NCBI GenBank assembly: GCA_046309355.1
Contig: JBKCPL010000037.1
Location: forward strand, 1-28,405
Source of the DNA: CAYSBE01 sp046309355
Lineage (GTDB): Bacteria; Bacteroidota; Bacteroidia; UKL13-3
Length of the DNA stretch: 28,405 nucleotides
Direction: 5' to 3'
Positions within the stretch are counted from its first letter, which is position 1, and each line of letters starts with the position of its first letter. The notes beneath the pieces are model-generated. The model was not told the DNA's origin. It searched no databases and saw only the letters and a list, made by a program, of their open reading frames with translations. The translations under genes were made by a program, and so were the position numbers. Of this stretch, positions 13,966 to 22,711 are shown in pieces.

Positions 13966-14832
13966 ATGAATACCGAAACGCTATCTGATATAAGTGATGA
14001 GATAAAGAGTCACTACCCTACCATGTTGCAAAGCTGGGGTATTATTGGGATAAGTATTTTATTTAAGGTTTTATTTACACCGGTTTTTTTCCTCTCTGAT
14101 TATACCGGCAAAGAACAAACTTTTCTTGTTTACCAGGTTTTGGCTTTGGGTAGCACATTTGCGTATGCACACCTAAGAAGAAAAAAAACTACAGGAATAA
14201 GCACCTATGATTTTAATCCGGCCTCTACCAAAATAATGGTACTGCTAGCGGTATCTACAATTTGTCTTTTAGTCTCTATCAGAGTTCCACTTGTGAGTGT
14301 GCTACCCAGGCCCGAATGGCTTCCTGATTTATCAAAAACTTTTACTGTTAATAATCCTTATTCCATAGTTTCTTTGGTATTAGTAGCACCGGTGCTGGAA
14401 GAACTTATTTTTAGAGGAATTATATTGGATGGTCTTCTACACAAATATTCTCCTGTAAAATCCATAGTATTTAGCAGTATGCTATTTGGTTTAATTCATA
14501 TACATCCTATACAGTTAGTTTCAGCATTTTTAATAGGCTTATTTGCTGGATGGGTTTATTATCGAACTAGCAAAATCTCGTTATGCATATTCATTCACTT
14601 TATCAATAACTTTTTTATTACACTGGTAGTCCTTTTTTACACTGATGATACTTCTACGGACACATTTGCTGCAACTGGTTATAGGCACTATTTGATATAT
14701 TTATTTATACTTATGGCAGTGGGTGGTGTTGCTATATATTTACTGAACAAAGAATTTAATACACAAGGAAGAAATACCGCTTCGTTTTCCTCTCCCTCTC
14801 GCATGTCTAACCTCAACGAGCAAACAAAATAG
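13966..14832 (+). CDS. CPBP family intramembrane metalloprotease, 288 aa
   Basis: This belongs to the CPBP (CAAX protease and bacteriocin-processing, Abi) family of membrane metalloproteases, relatives of eukaryotic Rce1. Motif 1 is APVLEELIFRG with Glu145, Glu146 and Arg150; motif 2 is FGLIHIHP with His178; motif 3 is HFINNF with His211 and Asn215. These are the expected metal-binding and catalytic residues. About seven or eight hydrophobic helices span the chain, starting with SWGIIGISILFKVLFTPVFF. The last 30 residues are polar. Family members process prenylated or bacteriocin-like peptides or act in immunity, but the substrate here is unknown and no bacteriocin gene is nearby. It stands alone between polA (divergent) and the subtilisin gene (convergent). 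Codon use is somewhat more AT-rich than in polA. Confidence 0.9.
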   Translation: MNTETLSDISDEIKSHYPTMLQSWGIIGISILFKVLFTPVFFLSDYTGKEQTFLVYQVLALGSTFAYAHLRRKKTTGISTYDFNPASTKIMVLLAVSTICLLVSIRVPLVSVLPRPEWLPDLSKTFTVNNPYSIVSLVLVAPVLEELIFRGIILDGLLHKYSPVKSIVFSSMLFGLIHIHPIQLVSAFLIGLFAGWVYYRTSKISLCIFIHFINNFFITLVVLFYTDDTSTDTFAATGYRHYLIYLFILMAVGGVAIYLLNKEFNTQGRNTASFSSPSRMSNLNEQTK

Positions 14833-14879
14833 TTAACAGGCTTACCTCCATTTAAAGAATCAAACAACTAAACAGCCTA

Positions 14880-17072
14880 CTAATTCACGAACAACTTTGT
14901 GGCTTTGGTTTGGTTAATTTGCACCCAATACAAGCCAGATTTTAACTCCAGCACAGGCAATATAATACGGTTTAGCCCCACCTCTCCCTGTAGCATTGAA
15001 CTCAGCACTTCCCTGCCTGTTATATCGAACACACGTATGAGTACCGGCTTTGCTTGGTGTAATGTGTATTCAATGTGTGTGCTATGTGTAGCCGGATTGG
15101 GATACAACACTACATCTGATTCGTACATGTTTGTTGCATCGTTCAGGCCCACCGTAAGCAATGCCTGCTTCACCGCCCCGTACGCATTTATTTTCCCTGC
15201 ACCCCACATGCTGCTGTCTGGAGTGGTTCCAGTGCGAGTATCTTTATACGCAGATTGTGCCAGTATGCGCTGCACTCGGTTGGGCTCCAATGCCGGATTA
15301 GCCTGAAGTAGTAATGCAATAATACCACTGGCCATAGGGGCCGACATGCTGGTGCCGCTGGCTTCGGCATAGTAATAATCGCGGTTGTTTTTGGGCGAAA
15401 CGTACTTTAATACACTCATCTGGTAATTGCCTCCACCCGGTGCGTAGCTCGCATCGTAGGAATTTACAGCCGATGCCAACGTCATACCCGGTGCGGCAAT
15501 GTTAGGTTTTATGCGTCCGTCAACTGTTGGTCCACGGCTGCTGAAAGGCGCCAACACACCCGTACTGGCATAGCCGGAATAGCTTAACTGGCTTCCGGCC
15601 AGGTTGCGAAATGAGTTTTTCGAAACCCATGCGGCTACCGTTACGGCCGATTGTGTGCACGACATTTCGCCCAGCGTATACTGATTATTTCCATCAACTG
15701 CCTGCGCCAGACCACCTTTTTCAAATGCACCGTAGTATCCGTTGTACGCATCTACAAAACCCATCCAGCTGTGCACCTGCGCCTCTTTGCTATGTATGCC
15801 AAACACTATGCGGTTTGTCGATTTATTGAATACATCCAGCAAGAGGTGAGGCTTACCGTTCAAATCGGCCGGTGTACCAAAGGCTCTCACAAACAAGGTG
15901 TCGGAGTCGGAGCCAATTAAAAATGTATCTACCGCAGTTTGCGAAAGCGTAAGCACGAGCGAATCTGTAGAGCGTTGTGCTCCGTTATACAGCTGCAGCG
16001 ATACCGAAAACAGTTTGCCGGCATTTCCCCACGTATCTATCCAGCTGCGCTTTTGTCCATTTACTACGGGCAAAGTAGCCACGGTGTATAGAGTAGTATC
16101 TGCTGGAGTAAATGATTTATAGAGATGAATGTTTTCATCTCCGTTGTTTCCGGCCGAATTCACAAATAGCCGTCCGCCACCGGTCAGGTTATTCAGTGCC
16201 TGTGCCACCAGCGAAGTGCCATCATTCGCCCCGATGGAACACCCCCAGCTCAGGTTCGCAACAGCCGGCTTTCCTACCGATTGTGCGTATGTAAAAATAT
16301 AATTGACCGCATCTACAATACTCGCCATTCCCATTCCGGTCCATTCGCTTTTTTCGGGACGTATGCCCACAAAAACCAAGTCGCTTTCATAGGCTACGCC
16401 TCTCATATTTCCGGTGCTGCCAAAGCCTGAACCAGCAGCTATGCCACCCACGTGAGTGCCGTGCGAAAAGGTGTTTACATCATAGCCTTTGGCAAGCATG
16501 GCATTCGTATCTGTAAGTTCATTGCCGTATGTGTATCCTGCAGGTGGTGTTCCCGATTGGCGTTGCTCCCACACCCGCTTGATGCGCAATACGCATCCGG
16601 TAGTATCGTAAAAAGTAGGGTGAGTATAATCAAATCCGGCATCGATAATGCCCACTACTACACCCTTGCCGGTAAAAGGTATGGGCAGTTGTATGCCGTT
16701 ATGAACCGAGTCCACGCGTGCTCCTTTTCGTGCAGCTTCCAGGTTTGCATACACCGGTTCGTCCAGTTGTACGTATTCAATGCCGCTGAGCTGCAACACC
16801 TGTTTAAGCGATTGCTCTGGTATGCGCGCGGTGTAAATATTTCCTGCACGTGTCCCTATCTGTACTCCGAGCTGAAGCAGCGGCTTTTCGTTGAACGGTT
16901 GTTTTACCTGTAAAAATGTGCTTATGAATTGATCCTCGTTTGTTTTGTACACAACCTTTTGAGTGCATGCCATAGGGTTGTGGAGGTACAGTTGCATATT
17001 GGCCGACATGCGGGCAGGTTGTGCAAACAGGTAAAGGGGAAAAGCCAGTAAAAGCGCAGCTGTTTTTCTCAT
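14880..17072 (-). CDS. Secreted subtilisin-like (S8) protease with T9SS sorting domain, 730 aa
   Basis: A secreted serine protease. I start it at the ATG at 17072, where MRKTAALLLAFPLYLFAQ is a signal peptide; starts at 17114 or 17240 only lengthen the N-terminus. A pro-region of about 110 residues precedes the S8 domain. The catalytic triad is complete: Asp144 in GIIDAGFDYTHP, His204 in FSHGTHVGG and Ser575 in SGTSMSAPMASG. A long insert of about 180 residues separates the oxyanion region (NLSWGCSIGANDG, SAGNNGDEN) from the Ser motif and may be a beta domain. The last 75 residues form a T9SS type A sorting domain (VVLYPNPATHSTHIEY to the end), which is cleaved on export through the outer membrane. 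It is convergent with the CPBP gene and divergent from the acyl-CoA ligase. It probably degrades extracellular protein. Confidence 0.93.
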   Translation of the reverse strand: MRKTAALLLAFPLYLFAQPARMSANMQLYLHNPMACTQKVVYKTNEDQFISTFLQVKQPFNEKPLLQLGVQIGTRAGNIYTARIPEQSLKQVLQLSGIEYVQLDEPVYANLEAARKGARVDSVHNGIQLPIPFTGKGVVVGIIDAGFDYTHPTFYDTTGCVLRIKRVWEQRQSGTPPAGYTYGNELTDTNAMLAKGYDVNTFSHGTHVGGIAAGSGFGSTGNMRGVAYESDLVFVGIRPEKSEWTGMGMASIVDAVNYIFTYAQSVGKPAVANLSWGCSIGANDGTSLVAQALNNLTGGGRLFVNSAGNNGDENIHLYKSFTPADTTLYTVATLPVVNGQKRSWIDTWGNAGKLFSVSLQLYNGAQRSTDSLVLTLSQTAVDTFLIGSDSDTLFVRAFGTPADLNGKPHLLLDVFNKSTNRIVFGIHSKEAQVHSWMGFVDAYNGYYGAFEKGGLAQAVDGNNQYTLGEMSCTQSAVTVAAWVSKNSFRNLAGSQLSYSGYASTGVLAPFSSRGPTVDGRIKPNIAAPGMTLASAVNSYDASYAPGGGNYQMSVLKYVSPKNNRDYYYAEASGTSMSAPMASGIIALLLQANPALEPNRVQRILAQSAYKDTRTGTTPDSSMWGAGKINAYGAVKQALLTVGLNDATNMYESDVVLYPNPATHSTHIEYTLHQAKPVLIRVFDITGREVLSSMLQGEVGLNRIILPVLELKSGLYWVQINQTKATKLFVN

Positions 17073-17202
17073 GTGGGTTTCGTTACGATTGAAAAGCGAA
17101 TGTAATTTATTCATTTGTTTTAACCATTCGGAGATGTTCGGTATGCCGCTAATACGGAGGTGAGCGGTTCGAAAATTATGCGTGTTTGTTTTCGTATAAA
17201 AC

Positions 17203-17220
17203 GAAGCCCCGTAAGGGCGA
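17203..17220. repeat. Short palindromic repeat GCCCCGTAAGGGC
   Basis: GCCC (17206-17209) and GGGC (17215-17218) pair around CGTAA. From memory, this GAAGCCCCGTA-GGGCGA type of element is scattered between genes in Bacteroidota. It lies between the divergent protease and acyl-CoA ligase genes. One copy in one window cannot prove a family. Confidence 0.35.
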
Positions 17221-17339
17221 TATATCAGAAAACCAATCACTGGTACGGATCCGACAGGTACGACTGCCTAAAAAAAGACTGTTAGCTTTTTTGAGATAAA
17301 TGTATTTATTCGCATAACGCATATTAACATATACATTCT

Positions 17340-19226
17340 ATGTCATCAGCAACGTTTCCGTCTTTACACTACTATTTGCGCAATGCCGCGAATACGATAA
17401 AAACCCCCACAGATATCTATCTGCTGGAGAAGAAAAACAATAATCCGTTTTCACCCATTACCTATGCCGAAGTGTTGGATAATGCCAATGCCGTTTCGGC
17501 CTACCTCATGCACATGGGACTGGCCAAGCAAGCCAAGGTAGCGCTCATTATTGAAAACTGTCCCGAGTACATTATGTTCGATCAGGGACTGATGCAAGCC
17601 GGTATGGTGAATGTGTCTATTTACCCCACCTTATCGGAAGGCGAAGTGCAACACATCATCAACGATTCGGGCTCGGAAGCCATTTTGGTAGGTACTCCTT
17701 TTTTGCTCAAGAAAGTACTGAAAGTAAAAGATGCCTGTCCCACCCTGCGGCAGGTGATAATTGCCTATGAAACAGAAACTCGCCCTGCCGGTGTTATAAC
17801 CTGGAATGAAATGATTGAGCAGGGCCGCGGAATCTATCCAGGCATGAAAGAAGCTATTGAGCAGCGGCTGCAATCGGTAACCCGCGATGACCTGTCGTGT
17901 CTGCTGTATACATCAGGCACTACCGGAAAACCCAAAGGAGCCATGCTTACGCACAACAATTTTATTACCAATGCTGAAATGGCTATTGACCTGTGCCCGA
18001 TAGTCAATAAAAATTACCGCTTCTTGTCTTTCTTGCCTTTGTGCCACGTATACGAGCGCACTGCTACGTATTACCTTAGTACATACGTGGGCGCACAAGT
18101 GGCCTTTGCCCAAAGCCTGGAGGCCTTGTCGAACAATATTATTGAAGCGCGTCCGCATGCCATTACCACTGTGCCGCGCCTGCTCGAGCGCATTGAAGAA
18201 CGCGTGCGCAAAAACGTTACGCAAAAAGGCGGAATGAGTTTGAAGATATTTAACTGGGCATTTCACGTGGGCGAACAACGCAGACATAACCATGAAGCCG
18301 GCAAAGGAAATGGCCCTCTGCTGACACTGCAATTGGCACTGGCTGAAAAGCTGGTGTTTTCAAAAATAAAAGCACGGCTGGGTGGTCAAATGGAAATTAT
18401 GATATCGGGTGGTGGTGCCATGCCCAAGCATGTGGGCGAATTTTTTGGCAATATGGGTGTGCGTGTATGCGAAGGCTACGGCCTTACCGAAACTTCGCCA
18501 CTGGTTACGGTAAACGAACCCAACCGTCAGGTATTTGGTGCTGTGGGTCGTGTAGGCAAAGGGTGCGAAGTAGCCATACAAAATCCCGATACCAAAGAAA
18601 TTTATACGATACAAACCAATGCCTCATTCGACCCGAACTTTGAAAGCCCTGAGGGCGAAATACTGGTGCGTGGTCAAAATGTGATGAAAGGCTACTGGAA
18701 CCTTCCAAAAGAAACTGCCGAAGCTATTGACAACGAAGGCTGGCTGCACACGGGCGATGTAGGAAAGTTTTACAAAGGCTACCTGAAAATAACCGACCGC
18801 ATCAAAAACATTATTGTCAACTCGTTTGGCAAAAATGTGTATCCCACACCTATTGAAAACACCTATTTAAAATCGAACCGTATAGAACAGCTATTTCTGA
18901 TAGGCGATAAACAGGAATATCTGACGGCTATTATTGTTCCTTCGCGCGAAGAATTGAAAGATGTATTCAAATTTAACGATGCCTGGTTCAACGATCCTGC
19001 CGAATTTATTTCGGATGAAAACGTGGTGAAGTGGGTAGATGAAGATATGGATAAATACGCCAAAGAGTTAGGTAAATTTGAGCGCGTTAAGCACTTTATA
19101 CTGAAGCGCAGACCCTTTACCCTCGAAGCCGGAGAAATGACACCCACACAAAAAGTAAAACGCAAGGTGGTGGAACAGAAGTATGCCAAGGAAATCAAAG
19201 ACATGTATCACAATATTGTGGACTAA
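17340..19226 (+). CDS. Long-chain fatty acid-CoA ligase (AMP-forming), 628 aa
   Basis: An adenylate-forming enzyme that activates long-chain fatty acids with ATP and CoA, feeding lipid synthesis or beta-oxidation (FadD15/AMP-binding family). The ATP-binding P-loop LLYTSGTTGKPKG lies at residues 189-200, the A5 motif GYGLTETSPLVTVN near 379, the A7 motif GWLHTGDVG near 467 and the A8 hinge KITDRIKNIIVNSFGKNVYP near 483. The C-terminal lysine motif appears as GEMTPTQKVKRKVV, typical of long-chain ligases. Length is normal. The exact chain-length preference cannot be told from sequence. The gene is divergent from the protease, and its last 44 bases overlap the start of the next ORF in another frame, which suggests co-transcription. 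Confidence 0.92.
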   Translation: MSSATFPSLHYYLRNAANTIKTPTDIYLLEKKNNNPFSPITYAEVLDNANAVSAYLMHMGLAKQAKVALIIENCPEYIMFDQGLMQAGMVNVSIYPTLSEGEVQHIINDSGSEAILVGTPFLLKKVLKVKDACPTLRQVIIAYETETRPAGVITWNEMIEQGRGIYPGMKEAIEQRLQSVTRDDLSCLLYTSGTTGKPKGAMLTHNNFITNAEMAIDLCPIVNKNYRFLSFLPLCHVYERTATYYLSTYVGAQVAFAQSLEALSNNIIEARPHAITTVPRLLERIEERVRKNVTQKGGMSLKIFNWAFHVGEQRRHNHEAGKGNGPLLTLQLALAEKLVFSKIKARLGGQMEIMISGGGAMPKHVGEFFGNMGVRVCEGYGLTETSPLVTVNEPNRQVFGAVGRVGKGCEVAIQNPDTKEIYTIQTNASFDPNFESPEGEILVRGQNVMKGYWNLPKETAEAIDNEGWLHTGDVGKFYKGYLKITDRIKNIIVNSFGKNVYPTPIENTYLKSNRIEQLFLIGDKQEYLTAIIVPSREELKDVFKFNDAWFNDPAEFISDENVVKWVDEDMDKYAKELGKFERVKHFILKRRPFTLEAGEMTPTQKVKRKVVEQKYAKEIKDMYHNIVD

Positions 19227-19953
19227 GCTCTGCCTGCTGTGGGCATTATGTGCCTGTACGTTTCCGTCTTTTGCACAATCGCGCATTGATTTGGATAAAC
19301 TCTTTTTAAAAAAATCGAGCCTGTCGGTTGCGTATGGTTTGTCGTTTCCTGTGTTGGAATTTGCCTCTGCAAGTTTGGGAAAGCAATCGGCCGGGTATGC
19401 TCAAACGGGTCAGTCGCTGCGGTTATGTTTCTCATACGAAACCATGCCGCTGCTGGGAATAAAACTGGGCTACATGCAGCACACTTTTCCATTCCACGAT
19501 GATGCCCTTTTGGCCAATTACAGGATATTGAATCAGCCGGCTACGGTTAATTATGTAACTGTTGACGATTACTACCTGCAAGGTTTAATAATCGGTTTTT
19601 TTGTGCCGCTACATTATCCGCGGACTACCATTGAACTGGGAGTATCGGGCGGGTTTGCAACAGCCAATTTGCCCCAACTCGATTTTAGTGTAACGTCAGT
19701 CACAAATACCCAGCAGTTTTTACTGCCCGAAGCCACCGCCCGAGATCTGGTGTATATGGCAGGTGTTCGGGTAAAACATCAGCTTATCGGCAATTTGCTG
19801 CTAACGGCCGAAGCCGATTTTTTATACAGCGAACAGACCTACACAAACCTTTCACTGCTGGTTACTCCGTTGCGTGTACAGTTTCTGCTACCCGATTACA
19901 CGCAATACTACCATGCTATTAATGTATGTGCCGGATTAGCCGTGCAGTTTTAA
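19183..19953 (+). CDS. Putative outer membrane beta-barrel protein, 256 aa
   Basis: No named family. From the ATG at 19183 a somewhat long n-region leads into a hydrophobic core (LCLLWALCACTFPSFAQ) with a likely signal peptidase cut at FAQ|S. Downstream, the chain alternates hydrophobic and polar residues in short stretches (LSVAYGLSFPVLEF, LRLCFSYETM, LGIKLGYMQHTF, LLLTAEADFLY) and ends INVCAGLAVQF, with a terminal aromatic residue as in outer membrane barrels. The start lies 44 bases inside the acyl-CoA ligase gene; a later TTG near 19216 is a possible alternative that would shorten the n-region. Overlap suggests translational coupling, so the protein may act with the ligase, for example in lipid uptake, but that is only a guess. 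Confidence 0.65.
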   Translation: MPRKSKTCITILWTKLCLLWALCACTFPSFAQSRIDLDKLFLKKSSLSVAYGLSFPVLEFASASLGKQSAGYAQTGQSLRLCFSYETMPLLGIKLGYMQHTFPFHDDALLANYRILNQPATVNYVTVDDYYLQGLIIGFFVPLHYPRTTIELGVSGGFATANLPQLDFSVTSVTNTQQFLLPEATARDLVYMAGVRVKHQLIGNLLLTAEADFLYSEQTYTNLSLLVTPLRVQFLLPDYTQYYHAINVCAGLAVQF

Positions 19954-20053
19954 ATGGCTTTTTTGCAGGGCACAGCAATATCCACAGGCGGCAACAACTT
20001 TTGTTTCGAGCTGCATCAAATTGCATTAGCATTGTATCTATAAAAATTGCGGT

Positions 20054-21475
20054 ATGGCACTAAGTCGTTTCTGGACATTTATGATTGTGAGCAGCGTGGT
20101 GTATGTATTTTACCTGCTGCTGAGCGGAGGCGTTTACAACCTGGGGCAGGTAGTAAATGGCAAACAAAACGATGTGGTTGTAGTGGCCGAAACCGAATTC
20201 GAAAAATTGAATGATACTGCACTGCAAGCCGCACTGCAGCTCAATCAAACGGCAGTGCAAAACGACACCACATACCGACTTATGCCATCAGGTACAGTTG
20301 AAATCGGTTATGGCAGGCAGGCAGCCGATGGTATTTTTCCTACGTGCAAAAACACCATGATGGATTTGTGGCTTCCGCTTATTGGTTACCTCACATTTTT
20401 TTGCGGACTGTTGCATTTACTCAGCGATTCGCGTGCCACTGAAAAGCTGTCGCGTTTGTTAACGCCTGTGTTTGCCCGCATTTTTCCGGAGTTGCCCAAA
20501 GGCCATCCGGCTTACGGGTTTATGACTATGAACTTTGCTGCTAACTTCTTAGGGCTTGACAATGCAGCCACGCCTTTTGGACTAAAGGCAATGGACAGCA
20601 TGCAGGAAGTAAATGCCGATAAAAACCGTGCATCGAACAGTCAGATTATGTTTTTGTGTTTGCATGCCGCAGGCCTTACACTAATCCCTACATCCATCAT
20701 TGGCTACCGGGCTGCGCAGGGCGCTGTTAACCCCAGCGATATCATGATACCTACCATCATCACCTCATTTGTGGGCACACTGGCAGCACTGGTATTTGTG
20801 AGCATCAAGCAGCGCATTAACCTCATCAACGGTGTGATACTGGGCGTATTTACAGGCATTGGCGCGCTGATAGGCTGGGTCATGTACTACATACAATCAC
20901 TGCAGGGTTTACATAAAATACACTTTACAGGCAACCTTAGCAATGCCGTATTGCTGGTTATTATACTGGCCATTGTGCTGTACAGTTTACTGCGCGAAAA
21001 GGTCTTTAAAGAAAACGGAACCAATCCGTTCGAATCGTTTGTACATGGAGCCAAAGAAGGATTTACAACAGGAGTGCGTGTGTTGCCTTACATGATAGCC
21101 ATGCTGGTAGCGCTGAGTATTTTTCGTAATTCGGGGTTGATGAACATCATCATGAGTGGCATTTCCTCTTTAATGAATGTATTTGGCATCGACAAGCAAG
21201 TGATTGATGCTATACCCGTTGCGCTAATGCGTCCATTCAGTGCCGGAGGTTCACGCGGGTTTATGCTCGATGCCATGAAAACTTACGGTGCCGATAGTCT
21301 GGCCGGTCGCTTATCGTGTTTGTTTCAAGGCGCAGCTGAAACTACATTTTATGTAATTGCATTGTACTTCGGTTCGGTAAATGTAAAAGACACGCGATAC
21401 ACGCTGGGCATCATGCTGCTGGTTGATTTGGTATGTGTGCTGACTGCGGTAGTAGTAACGCTGCTGTATTTTTAG
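20054..21475 (+). CDS. spmAB: Fused spore maturation protein A/B homologue (nucleoside recognition Gate domains), 473 aa
   Basis: SpmA and SpmB are separate membrane proteins needed for spore core dehydration in Bacillus; here they are one chain in a phylum that does not sporulate. After one N-terminal membrane helix and a polar stretch (about residues 30-95), the SpmA-like half (about 100-285) carries the Gate signature FMTMNFAANFLGLDNAATPF and helices around LHAAGLTLIPTSIIGYRAA. The SpmB-like half (about 315-473) follows with FVHGAKEGFTTGVRVLPYMI, IPVALMRPFSAGGSRG and LFQGAAETTFYVIALYFGSV. Such fusions are known in Bacteroidota, where their role, perhaps in transport of a small solute, is unknown. 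The gene ends 13 bases from the end of the convergent outer membrane protein gene. Confidence 0.88.
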   Translation: MALSRFWTFMIVSSVVYVFYLLLSGGVYNLGQVVNGKQNDVVVVAETEFEKLNDTALQAALQLNQTAVQNDTTYRLMPSGTVEIGYGRQAADGIFPTCKNTMMDLWLPLIGYLTFFCGLLHLLSDSRATEKLSRLLTPVFARIFPELPKGHPAYGFMTMNFAANFLGLDNAATPFGLKAMDSMQEVNADKNRASNSQIMFLCLHAAGLTLIPTSIIGYRAAQGAVNPSDIMIPTIITSFVGTLAALVFVSIKQRINLINGVILGVFTGIGALIGWVMYYIQSLQGLHKIHFTGNLSNAVLLVIILAIVLYSLLREKVFKENGTNPFESFVHGAKEGFTTGVRVLPYMIAMLVALSIFRNSGLMNIIMSGISSLMNVFGIDKQVIDAIPVALMRPFSAGGSRGFMLDAMKTYGADSLAGRLSCLFQGAAETTFYVIALYFGSVNVKDTRYTLGIMLLVDLVCVLTAVVVTLLYF

Positions 21476-21488
21476 GTAAGCACTTAGT

Positions 21489-22622
21489 TCAAAATGCTTC
21501 ATTCAGGCTGATATAAGCAGCACTGTTGCCATCCACTCCAATAGCATAATCGAATCGCATATTGATGCGCTCACGCGGAATGGCTTTGATTCGAAGTCCG
21601 GCACCGATGTGTGGCTTGTGCATCTTTAGCAGCTGGTTAAATCCGGGCGAGGCCGTTCCCGTTCCGGCAAAAAATACAGCACCGGCAGGGCCCCAGATGT
21701 GCTTACGCAGTTCGGCCTGAATGGCCAGGGCATGATCATCGCGAAAACGACCCGTGTAATAACCCCGCATAAACATTTCATTGCCCAACGTTGCTGCCAT
21801 GCGAAAAGGGATATTGCCCGCATTGTGCTGCGAGTAAATTTGTATGGCTAAAATATTTTCATTCCACAATTGCTTGTACCAGCGCACATCGGCAATCACG
21901 TTAGTAAACCGGTGCGTAGAGCCCAGAGCCGGATTGAACGAAGCCACCGACACTTCGGCCAGCAGACCGGTGTAGGGAAAATAAATATTGTCGCGGCTAT
22001 CGTAGGTAAGGTAAAATCCTGCGCCTGAAGCGGAGTAGCCGTTGCTTCCAACAATTTCAGACTGTTTCAGCAAGGGCGCTTTCGAAACATCCATCTGAAA
22101 CATTTTTTCAAACACATACTGCGCCCCGGCATACAGGTGTTTTTTAACCAGGTAAGCCGCTTTAACATTCGCACGGTGCATGCGAAAGCTGTATAGCGCC
22201 CTGTCCGATGCCTGTGACTGAATTCCCATGCCCCAGAAAAATTCGGCAAAGTCTGTGTAGGTGTAATTAGCCCGAATATTCCACATGTTATTTCGGGTAA
22301 ATAATTCGAGTTGCGGACGTATAGCAAATTGCCTTTCCTGCGAGTACGAAATATTGACACGAACAAACGAAGGCCGGGTGATGCTATCGTGACTTACTCT
22401 GAAAATAGAGGTGGTTGAAAGGCCAAGAATCCATCGGGTTTCAGGCTTATAAGCGACCATAGGGATGGGGAAAAAATACTTTTTGTGTGGGTTAGCCGAA
22501 TCGCCCTGAACAATTCGGTAGCCCCAATCCATGCTTCGTAGCATGAAATTTTTCTGCTGAGCATGTACACTTACTGTGCATGCGGCTAACAAAAAAAGTA
22601 ACCCTGTTTTATTAAAAGCCAT
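21489..22622 (-). CDS. Omp85/BamA-TamA-like outer membrane barrel without POTRA domains, 377 aa
   Basis: The protein looks like the bacterial surface antigen (Omp85 C-terminal) barrel. MAFNKTGLLFLLAACTVSVHAQ is a signal peptide with an AQ|Q cut. Barrel markers follow: YDSRDNIYFPYTGLLAEVSV, typical of the family, and GNEMFMRGYYTGRFRDDHAL, which corresponds to the VRGY/F motif of strand-connecting loop 6. The chain ends with an aromatic Phe. With only about 90 residues between the signal and the first clear strands, there is no room for the usual periplasmic POTRA repeats, so it is a stand-alone barrel. Its job, perhaps as a pore or in lipid or protein insertion, is unknown. It is transcribed on the same strand as asnS, 89 bases downstream of it. 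Confidence 0.82.
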   Translation of the reverse strand: MAFNKTGLLFLLAACTVSVHAQQKNFMLRSMDWGYRIVQGDSANPHKKYFFPIPMVAYKPETRWILGLSTTSIFRVSHDSITRPSFVRVNISYSQERQFAIRPQLELFTRNNMWNIRANYTYTDFAEFFWGMGIQSQASDRALYSFRMHRANVKAAYLVKKHLYAGAQYVFEKMFQMDVSKAPLLKQSEIVGSNGYSASGAGFYLTYDSRDNIYFPYTGLLAEVSVASFNPALGSTHRFTNVIADVRWYKQLWNENILAIQIYSQHNAGNIPFRMAATLGNEMFMRGYYTGRFRDDHALAIQAELRKHIWGPAGAVFFAGTGTASPGFNQLLKMHKPHIGAGLRIKAIPRERINMRFDYAIGVDGNSAAYISLNEAF

Positions 22623-22711
22623 ACTACTTTATCCCGTTTCAATGATAGCGACTTGGCAGCACCTTTGTTCACATCGGTTCGCAAAAACGCTATTGAGGCT
22701 TTGCGGCTATG

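Noticed and set aside
17270..17293. A/T-rich hairpin before the acyl-CoA ligase as a terminator
   Set aside because: The stem is almost only A-T pairs with a bulge and would be too weak; the divergent genes on both sides do not need a terminator there.
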